A DNA stretch of 25,405 bases, from the NCBI GenBank assembly GCA_036652055.1, contig JAVVWP010000024.1, positions 1 through 25,405 on the forward strand, in the 5' to 3' direction. Shown in pieces: positions 13,998 through 22,009 of the stretch (position 1 is its first letter; every line of letters starts with the position of its first letter). The stretch is from Fimenecus sp036652055. Its GTDB lineage: Bacteria > Bacillota > Clostridia > Oscillospirales > Acutalibacteraceae. The position numbers and the translations under genes are program-made. Below the pieces are notes generated by a model. That model saw only the letters and a program-made list of their open reading frames with translations. It was not told the origin of the DNA and made no database searches.

Positions 13998-14864
13998 ATG
14001 GCAGGAAAAAAAGGTGGACTTGGTAGCGGTGGCGGATTTAATGCACTTTTTCTTGATAATTCCACAGAGGATTTAGGCTCGTCAGGGAGTGTAAAGCTTA
14101 GCCTTAACGAAATTAGCCCAAATCGTGACCAGCCAAGAAAGACATTTGAAGATAATTCTTTAAACGAGCTTGCCGACAGTATCAGAGAAAACGGAGTTAT
14201 TCAGCCACTGCTTGTAAGACCGATGCCTGATGGCAGTTATAGGCTTGTCGCAGGTGAAAGAAGATATAGAGCGTCACGCCTTGCAGGGCTTACAGAAGTT
14301 CCCGTTACGATTAGAGCAATGACAGACGAAGAAGAAAGTGTATTCTCTCTTATTGAAAATCTTCAGCGAGAGGATTTGAATGTTATTGAGGAGGCACAGG
14401 GGCTAAAAACTTTAATCGATACCTATGGCTTAACTCAAGAAATGGCAGCGGAAAAAGTCGGAAAATCACGCTCGTCGGTAACTAATGCTTTAAGACTTTT
14501 AAATTTGCCAACAGAAATTTCAGACCTTTTAAGAGATGGAAAAATTTCAATGGGCCATTCGAGAGCGCTTCTTTCTATTGAGGATGAAGCTACAATGAAA
14601 AGCATAGCTGATATGATTGTTAAAGATGGAATATCAGTCCGTGAGGTTGAGCGTCTTGCAAGAAAAAACGGAGAAACAAAAAAATCTCCCGAAAAGCGAG
14701 TAAAAAAGAGAGATAAATATTTTGATGAAGTTGAATTGGCACTTTCAGAGTCACTTGGCAGAAAAATTAAAATATTTGTGGGCAAGGCAAACAAGGGAAC
14801 GCTCGAAATAGAATTTTTTGGCAAAGATGATTTAGAAAAGCTTGCAATGTCACTTGATGAATAA
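13998..14864 (+). CDS. spo0J: Chromosome-partitioning protein ParB/Spo0J
   Basis: ParB is the CTP-dependent DNA clamp that loads at parS and organises the origin region with SMC and Soj. The 288-residue protein begins with a lysine/glycine leader of the kind that contacts ParA (KKGGLGSGGGFNALF). It has the CTPase motifs GERRYRAS (87-94) and ENLQREDL (120-127), and a helix-turn-helix (about 146-170) with GKSRSSVTNALRLLNLP. A C-terminal dimerisation domain ends in EIEFFGKDDLEKL. I chose the ATG at 13998 because AGGGGTG lies 7 bases upstream; the in-frame GTG at 13989 is inside that ribosome binding site. It pairs with the parS sites at 3097 and 5364 and is a paralogue of Noc at 4365. Confidence 0.96.
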   Translation: MAGKKGGLGSGGGFNALFLDNSTEDLGSSGSVKLSLNEISPNRDQPRKTFEDNSLNELADSIRENGVIQPLLVRPMPDGSYRLVAGERRYRASRLAGLTEVPVTIRAMTDEEESVFSLIENLQREDLNVIEEAQGLKTLIDTYGLTQEMAAEKVGKSRSSVTNALRLLNLPTEISDLLRDGKISMGHSRALLSIEDEATMKSIADMIVKDGISVREVERLARKNGETKKSPEKRVKKRDKYFDEVELALSESLGRKIKIFVGKANKGTLEIEFFGKDDLEKLAMSLDE

Positions 14865-14912
14865 TAAAAATAAAAGTATTTGAATGGCTAATGCCGGAAA
14901 GGAATTAAAAAA

Positions 14913-16190
14913 ATGCTTGATATTAAAGTAATTAGAGAAAATCCTGAAATGGTTAAAGAAAATATAAAAAAGAAATTTCAAGATGAAAAACTTGTAATGG
15001 TCGATGAGGTTATCGCACTTGATAAGGAGTTCCGTGACGCAAAATCAAGAGGCGACGCACTTAGAGGTCAGCGTAATTCGGTGAGCAAGGAAATCGGCGG
15101 ACTTATGGCAAAAGGTTTAAAAGAAGAGGCTGAAAAGACAAAGCAAAAGGTTGCAGATATTGCAAAAGAGCTTGCCGATTTAGAAGTAAAAGAGGAAGAA
15201 TTAACAGCCGAAATCAGAAAAAGAATGCTTGTAATTCCAAATATTATTGACGATAGCGTTCCGATAGGCAAAAACGATAGCGAAAATGTTGAAATCGAGC
15301 GTTTTGGCGAGCCATTCGTGCCTGATTTTGAAGTTCCATATCATGTTGACATAATGGAAAAATTCAGCGGAATTGACCTTGACAGTGCAAGAAAGACAAG
15401 CGGAAACGGTTTTTATTATCTTGCAGGAGATATTGCAAGGCTTCATTCTGCAATACTTTCATATGCGAGAGATTTTATGATTGACAGGGGATTTACCTAT
15501 TATATTCCGCCATTTATGATTAGAAGTGATGTTGTAACAGGCGTTATGAGCTTTTCTGAAATGGAAAATATGATGTATAAAATCGAGGGCGAGGACCTTT
15601 ATCTTATTGGCACAAGTGAACACTCAATGATAGGCAAATTTATCGATACATTTTTGACTGAGGACGAGCTTCCACAAACCTTAACAAGTTATTCTCCTTG
15701 CTTTAGAAAAGAAGTAGGAGCTCACGGAATTGAGGAAAGAGGAGTTTATAGAATTCATCAGTTTGAAAAGCAAGAAATGATAGTAGTTTGTAAGCCAGAG
15801 GATAGTATGGATTGGTATAACAAGCTTTGGAAAAATTCGGTTGATTTCTTTAGAACCCTTGATATTCCAGTTAGAACTCTTGAATGTTGTTCGGGCGACC
15901 TTGCAGATTTAAAGGTAAAGAGCGTTGATGTTGAAGCGTGGTCACCTCGTCAAAAGAAATATTTTGAGGTTGGTTCTTGTTCAAATCTTGGAGATGCACA
16001 GGCAAGACGACTTGGAATTAGAGTTAAAAGCAAAGACGGAAACTATTTTGCACATACGCTTAATAATACCGTTGTTGCACCGCCAAGAATGCTAATTGCT
16101 TTCCTCGAAAACAATATAAATGCAGACGGAACGGTTAGAATTCCAGAGGCACTTAGAATGTATATGGGCGGAAAAGATTTAATTAAATAA
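14913..16190 (+). CDS. serS: Seryl-tRNA synthetase
   Basis: This enzyme charges tRNA-Ser with serine. The 425-residue protein has the N-terminal long coiled-coil arm (about 30-105) that contacts the tRNA variable arm. The class II core contains motif 2 SPCFRKEVGAHG (261-272) followed by IHQFEKQEM, then VEAWSPRQ, GSCSNLGDAQARR, and motif 3 HTLNNTVVAPPRMLIAFLEN (381-400). Motif 3 and the residues around motif 2 differ from the common bacterial type (HTLNGSGLA-GRT...AILENYQ). This suggests the divergent second SerRS lineage found in some clostridia. AAAGGAA precedes the ATG. It follows spo0J by 48 bases with no terminator between, so it may share that transcript. No T-box leader is present. Confidence 0.95.
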   Translation: MLDIKVIRENPEMVKENIKKKFQDEKLVMVDEVIALDKEFRDAKSRGDALRGQRNSVSKEIGGLMAKGLKEEAEKTKQKVADIAKELADLEVKEEELTAEIRKRMLVIPNIIDDSVPIGKNDSENVEIERFGEPFVPDFEVPYHVDIMEKFSGIDLDSARKTSGNGFYYLAGDIARLHSAILSYARDFMIDRGFTYYIPPFMIRSDVVTGVMSFSEMENMMYKIEGEDLYLIGTSEHSMIGKFIDTFLTEDELPQTLTSYSPCFRKEVGAHGIEERGVYRIHQFEKQEMIVVCKPEDSMDWYNKLWKNSVDFFRTLDIPVRTLECCSGDLADLKVKSVDVEAWSPRQKKYFEVGSCSNLGDAQARRLGIRVKSKDGNYFAHTLNNTVVAPPRMLIAFLENNINADGTVRIPEALRMYMGGKDLIK

Positions 16191-16199
16191 TATCTTACA

Positions 16200-16239
16200 A
16201 TGTGTGGTGGGAGAATGGCTTCCATCACACATTTTTTTT
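16200..16239 (+). terminator. Intrinsic terminator after serS
   Basis: ATGTGTGGTGGGAG (16200-16213) pairs with CTTCCATCACACAT (16219-16232) over 14 bp with two G·T pairs. It is followed by a run of eight T residues. It should end the soj/spo0J/serS transcript. Confidence 0.93.
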
Positions 16240-16276
16240 GTTTAATTACTAAAATTGTAAAACGAGTAACGGGGAG

Positions 16277-16400
16277 TGTAGGGAACGGTCAAGGCCGCTT
16301 TGCCTCTTTTATGCTTCCTCAAAAGGCAAGCTGTCGACCGCAGTCAACAAAAAGGAAGAAAATAAAAAAAGCCAATGGCAAATTTTCTTTTAGTTCTGTT
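16277..16400. repeat. Fused fragments of three intergenic repeat families
   Basis: Positions 16277-16303 match the left part of the 75-bp TGTAGGG element (TGTAGGGAACGGTC, then GGCCGCTTTGC). The sequence then switches to TGCTTCCTC...GGCAAGCTGTCGACCGCAGTC (16311-16349), which matches the end of the tandem array at 21685-21717. Finally AAAAAAGCCAATGGCAAATTTTC (about 16366-16388) is a decayed copy of the aspS terminator arm at 21543. The 363 bases between serS and the LRR gene thus hold a terminator plus stitched repeat debris. An AT-rich stretch containing TATAAT (16477-16482) could be the -10 box of the next gene, but no good -35 was seen. Confidence 0.6.
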
Positions 16401-16553
16401 TTTCAAAAAAAATAGGTAATTTATAACAATTTTCATACAAATTATGCGAAAATTTATTTTACGCTGTTTTTTATTATATAATTAAATACAATAAACACAA
16501 AAATATGGTTATTGCTAAAAAAATCGAAAATATTATTAAAAAGGATGGTCAAA

Positions 16554-17723
16554 ATGAAAAAGAAGCTTAAACTCAGAGTAAATTCTATTCTAATGGCGGT
16601 ATTAATGGTAGCATCGATTATCCCAATGGGAGCAATTTCATCGTTTGCACTTATAAGTGGGGATTATGAGTATTCTATTGTTTTAGGAACCGACAAAACC
16701 GCAAAAATTACTAAGTATAATGGTGCAGGCGGAGATATTACAATTCCATCAACGATTGATGGGTATAAGGTAACAGAAATAGGCAAAAAGTCATTTGAAA
16801 ATTGCGCGGGACTTACAAATGCAAAAATTCCCGACACTGTAACAAGTATAGGTGAATATGCATTTTCTGGCACACCGTTTTATAATTCACTGCCAAATGG
16901 TGAAGTTTATTTAGGAAAAGTTCTTTATAAATATAAAGGCAAAATGCCAGCAAACACAGGAATAAACATAAAAGATGGAACGGTTTCAATTTCTGACTGT
17001 GCGTTTCAAAGTTGCACAGGTCTTATAAGCGTGACAATTCCTAACACTGTAATAAGTATTGGCGTGTCTGCGTTTTCAATTTGTACAGGACTTACAAGCA
17101 TAAAAATTCCTGACAGCGTAACAAGAATAGGTAAATTTGCATTTAGAGGGTGTACAAATCTTACAAGTGTGGCAATGGGAAACAACATAACAAGCATAAG
17201 CGACTCTATATTTGAAAACTGCACAGCCCTTACAGGCATAATAATTCCAAATAGCGTAACGAGCATAGGCGACTCTGCGTTTCTAAATACCGCTCTTACA
17301 AGCATAATAATTCCAAATAGAGTAACTCATATAGGTCTCTGGGCGTTTTTTGGCTGTAAAGATCTTAAAAGTATAACTATTCCTGATAGCGTAACCTATA
17401 TAGGCAGATTAGCATTTAGGGATTGCCATTTAGACTTAGTTATAAAGGCACCAGCTGGAAGTGTTGCTGAAACATATGCAAAAGATAATAACATCAAATT
17501 TGAATCCAATACAGCACCAACAAAAAGAGCCTTAGGTGATGTTACAGGCGATGGCAAAGTAACCTCTGGCGATGCAATTGCAGTTTTAAGAGCCGAGGCA
17601 CAGCTTAAAAAATTAACAGCAGTAGAGTTTACTGCGGCAGATGTCGTAAAAGATGGTAGAGTGACTTCGGGCGACGCAATTAGAATTCTCCGCTATGAAG
17701 CACAGTTAATCCCATCACTTTAA
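16554..17723 (+). CDS. Secreted BspA-type leucine-rich repeat protein with C-terminal dockerin-like domain
   Basis: The 389-residue protein has a signal peptide (1-32, basic MKKKLKLR start, cleavage near SSFA). About seven BspA/LRR_5-type repeats follow (about 60-318) of the form IP-x-SVTSIG-x-x-AF-x-x-CT-x-LTSI. The C-terminal domain (327-389) holds two EF-hand-like loops: DVTGDGKVTSGD (329-340) and DVVKDGRVTSGD (363-374). Each is followed by an AIAVLRAEAQL-type helix, the arrangement of a type I dockerin. BspA-type repeats occur in adhesins and surface proteins; dockerins bind cohesins. I chose the ATG at 16554 because AAAAAGG lies 9 bases upstream and the signal peptide then starts normally; in-frame ATG 16545 and TTG 16512 are less likely. 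Single-gene unit bounded by terminators. Binding partner unknown. Confidence 0.88.
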   Translation: MKKKLKLRVNSILMAVLMVASIIPMGAISSFALISGDYEYSIVLGTDKTAKITKYNGAGGDITIPSTIDGYKVTEIGKKSFENCAGLTNAKIPDTVTSIGEYAFSGTPFYNSLPNGEVYLGKVLYKYKGKMPANTGINIKDGTVSISDCAFQSCTGLISVTIPNTVISIGVSAFSICTGLTSIKIPDSVTRIGKFAFRGCTNLTSVAMGNNITSISDSIFENCTALTGIIIPNSVTSIGDSAFLNTALTSIIIPNRVTHIGLWAFFGCKDLKSITIPDSVTYIGRLAFRDCHLDLVIKAPAGSVAETYAKDNNIKFESNTAPTKRALGDVTGDGKVTSGDAIAVLRAEAQLKKLTAVEFTAADVVKDGRVTSGDAIRILRYEAQLIPSL

Positions 17724-17772
17724 TTATTGAAAAGTATTTTTCTTCCAAAAAAGTGCTTTTAGAGAAGTTTTC

Positions 17773-17805
17773 AGGGCGAACAGACCTTTGTTCGCCCTAT
17801 TTTCA
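17773..17805 (+). terminator. Intrinsic terminator after the LRR-dockerin gene
   Basis: AGGGCGAAC (17773-17781) and GTTCGCCCT (17790-17798) form a perfect 9-bp stem around an 8-base loop. ATTTT follows, with more T-rich sequence to 17816. Confidence 0.85.
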
Positions 17806-17823
17806 TCTTTTTTAAAAAAGTTG

Positions 17824-17852
17824 TTGTAATTAGGTAAAAAATTTGGTATTAT
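17824..17852 (+). promoter_or_regulatory. Promoter of mgsA
   Basis: TTGTAA (17824-17829) and TATTAT (17847-17852) are separated by 17 bases. They lie 40 bases before the mgsA start and just after a terminator. Confidence 0.6.
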
Positions 17853-17891
17853 ATTAGCAGGTGTAGATTAATTTAAGGGAGGCAATAATTT

Positions 17892-18302
17892 ATGAATATA
17901 GCATTAATGGCACACGACGAGAAGAAAGAACTTATGACTCAATTTTGTATTGCCTATTGCGGGATTTTGTCAAGACATAAACTTTGTGCTACGGGAACAA
18001 CAGGTAAGATTGTTGCCGAAGCGACAGGGCTAAGTATAGATAAATTTTTAAGCGGTTCGCAGGGCGGCGACCAACAAATTGCTGCGAGAGTCGCTTGCAA
18101 TGAAATAGATTTGCTTTTGGTTTTTCGTGATCCTCTTAACCCAAAACCGCACGAGCCAAAAGAAAACAATCTTTTAAGACTTTGTGATGTTCACAATATT
18201 CCGGTAGCTACAAATATTGCTACTGCTGAGGCTCTTATTCATAGCCTTGAGCGTGGCGACCTTGACTGGCGAGATATTGTTAATCCAAAAAAAACCTATT
18301 AA
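17892..18302 (+). CDS. mgsA: Methylglyoxal synthase
   Basis: This enzyme converts dihydroxyacetone phosphate to methylglyoxal and phosphate, a bypass of lower glycolysis that relieves sugar-phosphate stress. The 136-residue protein starts NIALMAHDEKK and has CATGTTGKI for phosphate binding, then SGSQGGDQQIAARV with the catalytic aspartate pair region. It continues with FRDPLNPKPHEP and VATNIATAEAL. All match the family and the length is normal. AAGGGAGG lies 9 bases before the ATG. It is preceded by its own promoter and followed by a 115-base gap to hisS. Confidence 0.97.
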   Translation: MNIALMAHDEKKELMTQFCIAYCGILSRHKLCATGTTGKIVAEATGLSIDKFLSGSQGGDQQIAARVACNEIDLLLVFRDPLNPKPHEPKENNLLRLCDVHNIPVATNIATAEALIHSLERGDLDWRDIVNPKKTY

Positions 18303-18331
18303 TTTGAACGCTGATAGCATTCTTACAAAGT

Positions 18332-18367
18332 CGCTCTCTCATAGATTTTCATTTATCTGTGAGAGGG
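18332..18367. other. Stable hairpin between mgsA and hisS
   Basis: CTCTCATAGAT pairs with ATCTGTGAGAG (11 bp, one G·T pair) with a short AT-rich loop. There is no T run on either side, so it is not a standard terminator. No T-box core (GGGTGG-type) was seen, so histidine-responsive T-box control is unlikely. It may be an attenuating, processing or mRNA-stabilising structure in the hisS leader; function unknown. Confidence 0.5.
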
Positions 18368-18417
18368 CAATTATATCTTAAATGGGTAAAAACCACTCTG
18401 AAAGGAAATATCATTTT

Positions 18418-19761
18418 ATGGCTTTGGTTACTAATTCGATTAAAGGAACTCTTGACACTCTGCCAAGCAGCAGCTATAAGCTTCAATATATTGAAAGTGC
18501 AGTTAAGGAAATTGCTGAAAATTATGGCTTTTACGAAATAAGAACTCCGGTTTTTGAACATACAGAGCTTTTTAACCGTTCAGTTGGAGAAACGACTGAT
18601 GTTGTTCAAAAAGAAATGTATACATTCACCGATAAAGGCGGACGCTCAATTACACTTCGCCCCGAGGGAACAGCCGGTGCAGTTCGTTCGTTTTTAGAAC
18701 ACGGGCTTTTTAATGAGCCACTTCCACAAAAGGTATTTTATTTGACATCTTGTTATCGCTATGAAAAGCCTCAAGCCGGTAGGCTTCGTGAATTTCACCA
18801 ATTTGGTGTTGAAAGCTTCGGAGCTGCTACACCTGCGGCTGATGCTGAAATAATTGCGCTTGCAAACGAGGTCTTTAATTATTTGGGCGTTAATAACTTG
18901 TCAATTGAAATAAATTCGATTGGTTGCCCCACCTGCCGAGCAGAATACCATAAAGCTTTAAAAGAGTATTTTGCAGAACATAAGAGCGAGCTTTGTGATA
19001 CCTGTTTATCTCGTTTTGATAGAAATCCAATGAGAATTTTAGATTGCAAAAGTCCTGTCTGTTCTGAAATAGCAGCAAAAGCACCTGTTATTACAGACTT
19101 TTTATGTGAGGATTGCAATGAGCATTTTGAATTAGTTAAAAAATATCTAAATGGTATGGATATAGACTTTAGCGTAAACCCTCAAATAGTTAGAGGGCTT
19201 GATTATTACACCAGAACAGTATTTGAATTTGTTTCAAATGAAATCGGAGCGCAAGGAACGGTTTGTGGTGGCGGTCGATATGATGGACTTATTGAGGAAT
19301 TAGGCGGAAAACCACTTCCTGCCTGCGGATTTGCAATGGGAATTGAAAGGCTTATGCTTTTAATGGAAGCTCAAAAGTCAGAGTTCCCCGAGCGTAAAAA
19401 ATGCGATTTATTCATTGCTTCAATGGGCGAAAATGCTAATATTAAAGCAGCGGCAATAGCGAATGACCTTAGAAATGAAGGCATTAGCGTTCAATTTGAC
19501 ACAGCATCTCGCTCGGTTAAAGCTCAAATGAAATTTGCTAATAAAATCGGTGCAGCATATACAATGGTTATTGGTGATAGTGAACTCGAAAACGGAATAA
19601 TTAAAATTAAAAATATGGCTGACGGAATTGAAAAAGAAATTAATCTCTCGAATTTTACAGATGAGTTTCAAAGCGAAATAATAAGACAGGCAATGAGTGG
19701 ATTTGAAAGCTTAGGTCTTGATGATATAGACATTTCAAATATTTTAGGAGGATTGTCATAA
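18418..19761 (+). CDS. hisS: Histidyl-tRNA synthetase
   Basis: This enzyme charges tRNA-His. The 447-residue class II synthetase has IKGTLDTLP near the start, RPEGTAGAVR (81-90), motif 2 GRLREFHQFG (121-130), the histidine-binding RGLDYYTRT (259-267) and GGGRYDGL (284-291). A C-terminal anticodon-binding domain ends the protein. A cysteine-rich insertion (C170xxC173, C193xxC196, C210, C215, C230xxC233) could hold zinc and is common in clostridial HisRS. I chose the ATG at 18418 because AAAGGA lies about 11 bases upstream and the protein then begins at the family's normal point. The in-frame ATG at 18382 would add 12 atypical residues. The stop codon overlaps the aspS start by one base. Confidence 0.96.
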   Translation: MALVTNSIKGTLDTLPSSSYKLQYIESAVKEIAENYGFYEIRTPVFEHTELFNRSVGETTDVVQKEMYTFTDKGGRSITLRPEGTAGAVRSFLEHGLFNEPLPQKVFYLTSCYRYEKPQAGRLREFHQFGVESFGAATPAADAEIIALANEVFNYLGVNNLSIEINSIGCPTCRAEYHKALKEYFAEHKSELCDTCLSRFDRNPMRILDCKSPVCSEIAAKAPVITDFLCEDCNEHFELVKKYLNGMDIDFSVNPQIVRGLDYYTRTVFEFVSNEIGAQGTVCGGGRYDGLIEELGGKPLPACGFAMGIERLMLLMEAQKSEFPERKKCDLFIASMGENANIKAAAIANDLRNEGISVQFDTASRSVKAQMKFANKIGAAYTMVIGDSELENGIIKIKNMADGIEKEINLSNFTDEFQSEIIRQAMSGFESLGLDDIDISNILGGLS

Positions 19762-21533
19762 TGGAAACAATGAGCGGAATGAAAAGAACCGACTATTGCG
19801 GAACTTTAACTGCTAAAGATATTGGCAAAGAAGTTACGCTCTGCGGTTGGGTAGCCAGACAAAGAGATTTGGGAGCGTTGATTTTTATTGATTTGCGTGA
19901 CAGAACAGGAATTGTTCAGCTTGCGTTTAATGACAATACAGATAAAGAAATTTTTGAAAAGGCTTTTACTGCAAGAAGTGAATTTGTCTTAGCTGCAAAA
20001 GGTAAGGTTTGCGAGAGAGCTTCAAAAAACACTGACATTCCAACAGGCGAAATTGAAATAGAGGTTACAGAGCTTCGTGTTTTGGGAAAGAGCGAAACTC
20101 CACCGTTTGAGATTGCCGAAAAGTCACAAACAAGTGAAGTTACGAGGCTTAAATATCGATATTTAGACCTTCGCCGCCCCGACTTACAAAAGAATATTTT
20201 GCTTAGACATAAAATAACTAAAATCACTCGTGACTATTTTGACGAAAACGGATTTATCGAAATCGAAACTCCGATGCTTATTCGTTCTACTCCCGAGGGA
20301 GCAAGAGATTTCTTAGTTCCTTCAAGAATTCACAAGGGTAGCTTTTATGCTTTGCCACAATCGCCACAGCTTTATAAACAGCTTTCAATGGTTGCAGGAT
20401 TTGACCGTTATATGCAGATTGCAAGATGTTTTCGTGATGAAGATTTAAGAGCAGACAGGCAACCTGAATTCACTCAAATTGACCTTGAAATGTCTTTCGT
20501 AGAAATGGAAGATATTCTCGCAATGGGTGAGGGATATATAAAAAGAGTGTTCAAAGAGGCAGTGGGAGTTGACATTTCAACGCCTATTCCACGCTTAACT
20601 TATGCAGATGCAATGAACAGATATGGTTCGGACAAGCCCGATACCCGTTATGGAATGGAGCTTATAGACCTTACCGATGAAGTTAAAACAAGCGAGTTTG
20701 TTGTGTTTAAAAGTGCCATCGAAAACGGCGGAACTGTTCGTGCAATCAATGCGAAAGATGCTGTAAAAACGCTCACGAGAAAAGAAATTGACAAGTTGAC
20801 CGAATATGTCAAGGGAATTGGTGCAAAAGGTCTTGCATATATAAGAATGACAGACGATGGAATGAGCGCATCTTTCTCTAAATTTATGACAGAAGATGAG
20901 ATTAGTCAAATTCTATCTAAAACAGATGCAAAGACAGGCGATGTTATTTTAATTGTTGCAGATTTAAACAAAAATCATGTTCTTTCAATTCTTGGCTCGT
21001 TAAGGCAAGAGGTCGCAAAGAAGTTGAATATTGTTCGTGAGGGTTATAATTTCCTTTGGATTACAGAATTTCCGTTTTTTGAATATGATGAAGAAAACGA
21101 AACTTTTGTTGCAATGCATCACCCATTTACAGCTCCGATGGACGAGTGTATTGAATATCTTGAAACCGACAAATCAAAGGTTAGGGCTAAGGCATATGAC
21201 CTTGTTCTTAATGGAATTGAGCTTTCAAGCGGTTCAATTAGAATTACTGATCCAACACTTCAAAAGAGAATGTTCAGCCTTTTAGGGCTTTCTGATGAAG
21301 AAGCATATGAGAAATTCGGCTATCTCACAGATGCCTTTAAATATGGGCCTCCGCCACATGGTGGAATGGGCATAGGGCTTGACAGGCTTTGTATGCAGAT
21401 GATAGGCTGCGACTCACTTCGTGATGTTGTTGCATACCCGAAGCTTCAAAACGCTTCAGAGCCAATGACGGAATGCCCTGCAATTGTTGACAGCGTTCAG
21501 CTTGCAGAACTCGGAATAAATTTAGCAGAATAA
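19761..21533 (+). CDS. aspS: Aspartyl-tRNA synthetase
   Basis: This enzyme charges tRNA-Asp. The 590-residue bacterial-type enzyme has an N-terminal OB-fold anticodon domain (LCGWVARQRDLGALIFIDLRDR). The class II core has motif 2 ARCFRDEDLRADRQPEFTQID, the large bacterial GAD insertion (about 290-410), and motif 3 near the end (GIGLDRLCMQM). It starts at the ATG in TAATG, overlapping the hisS stop by one base, with AGGAGGA 8 bases upstream: translational coupling in the usual hisS-aspS pair. A terminator lies 10 bases after the stop. The stop-codon region itself appears duplicated about 810 bases downstream (see 22338-22393). Confidence 0.97.
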   Translation: METMSGMKRTDYCGTLTAKDIGKEVTLCGWVARQRDLGALIFIDLRDRTGIVQLAFNDNTDKEIFEKAFTARSEFVLAAKGKVCERASKNTDIPTGEIEIEVTELRVLGKSETPPFEIAEKSQTSEVTRLKYRYLDLRRPDLQKNILLRHKITKITRDYFDENGFIEIETPMLIRSTPEGARDFLVPSRIHKGSFYALPQSPQLYKQLSMVAGFDRYMQIARCFRDEDLRADRQPEFTQIDLEMSFVEMEDILAMGEGYIKRVFKEAVGVDISTPIPRLTYADAMNRYGSDKPDTRYGMELIDLTDEVKTSEFVVFKSAIENGGTVRAINAKDAVKTLTRKEIDKLTEYVKGIGAKGLAYIRMTDDGMSASFSKFMTEDEISQILSKTDAKTGDVILIVADLNKNHVLSILGSLRQEVAKKLNIVREGYNFLWITEFPFFEYDEENETFVAMHHPFTAPMDECIEYLETDKSKVRAKAYDLVLNGIELSSGSIRITDPTLQKRMFSLLGLSDEEAYEKFGYLTDAFKYGPPPHGGMGIGLDRLCMQMIGCDSLRDVVAYPKLQNASEPMTECPAIVDSVQLAELGINLAE

Positions 21534-21542
21534 AACAAAGTC

Positions 21543-21577
21543 AAAGCCAAAGGCAAATTTGCCCTTGGCTTTTTTTA
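21543..21577. terminator. Terminator after aspS
   Basis: AAAGCCAAAGGC (21543-21554) pairs with GCCCTTGGCTTT (21561-21572) with one mismatch, and a T run follows to 21577. The upstream arm is also A-rich, so it could work weakly in both directions. The same hairpin recurs at 22356-22388. Confidence 0.93.
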
Positions 21578-21590
21578 TAGCATTTTCCCG

Positions 21591-21717
21591 CTTCTTCTGG
21601 AATAACCCCAACGCTTCCTCTGGAATAAACCCCAACGCTTCCTCTGGAATAAACCCCAACGCTTCCTCTGGAATAAACCCCAACGCTTCCTCTGGAGGAA
21701 GCTGTCGACCGCAGTCG
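21591..21717. repeat. 24-bp tandem repeat, about 4.5 copies, ending in a palindrome
   Basis: The unit CTTCCTCTGGAATAAACCCCAACG repeats at 21614-21637, 21638-21661 and 21662-21685. A slightly degenerate 23-base first copy is at 21591-21613 and a partial last copy begins at 21686. The last copy runs on into GGAAGC to complete the palindrome GCTTCCTCTGGAGGAAGC (21685-21702). That palindrome is also found once at 5490-5507. It is followed by TGTCGACCGCAGTCGAC, seen in shortened form at 16331-16349. The period of 24 bases keeps all frames open, producing spurious repetitive open frames on both strands. I read it as slippage expansion inside an intergenic repeat, not a gene. Confidence 0.85.
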
Positions 21718-21767
21718 ACTGAAGGAGGGAGCAAATCAGATACAAGAAAAAACAGAGCAATGGTGAA

Positions 21768-21925
21768 TGTAGGGAAGCGGTCAAGACCAATTTGCAAGGC
21801 TGATAAAACTCTAACGGTTCGATGTGGGCATCGAACCCTACAACTCATTAAATGTCATCTATCGGTTTAGATGATTTTTAACTAACAAAAGCGAATGTTA
21901 CAAATACGCACATATGGGAAGATAA
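21768..21925. repeat. 75-bp TGTAGGG element plus shared flank, first copy of a direct repeat
   Basis: The 75-bp element occupies 21768-21842, with TGTAGGG and CCCTACA ends and the TTCGATG/CATCGAA hairpin. It is followed by about 80 bases that also recur at 22085-22166. These include the terminator-like hairpin TCATCTA-TCGGTT-TAGATGA plus TTTTT (21855-21879). The whole 155-base unit is repeated at 22010-22166. Positions 21926-22009, between the two copies, hold an unrelated short sequence (AGATTCTTCGCAAGCTCAGAATGAC and neighbours), with no gene seen. Confidence 0.75.
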
Positions 21926-22009
21926 AAACACTCGCCAACTTCGAGTAGGGAGAGCATTGCTCGATTACTGGTGAGATTCTTCGCAAGCTCAGAATGACCG
22001 TTAATTTCG

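Noticed and set aside
14865..14912. T-box leader for serS
   Set aside because: The gap to spo0J is only 48 bases and contains no T-box core. The leaders of hisS and aspS also lack one.
16512..16553. Longer N-terminus for the LRR-dockerin gene from TTG 16512
   Set aside because: No ribosome binding site there, and it would put a lysine-rich extension before an otherwise standard signal peptide.
17532..17723. Proof of a cellulosome from the dockerin-like domain
   Set aside because: No cohesin or scaffoldin gene is in the window, so only the domain itself can be claimed.
21591..21703. Possible CRISPR array
   Set aside because: Repeats follow each other directly with no unique spacers, and no cas gene is present.
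21522..21870. Repetitive open frames with NPNASSGI or IPEEALGF units
   Set aside because: They result from the 24-base period of a DNA tandem repeat; open on both strands and without a credible start.
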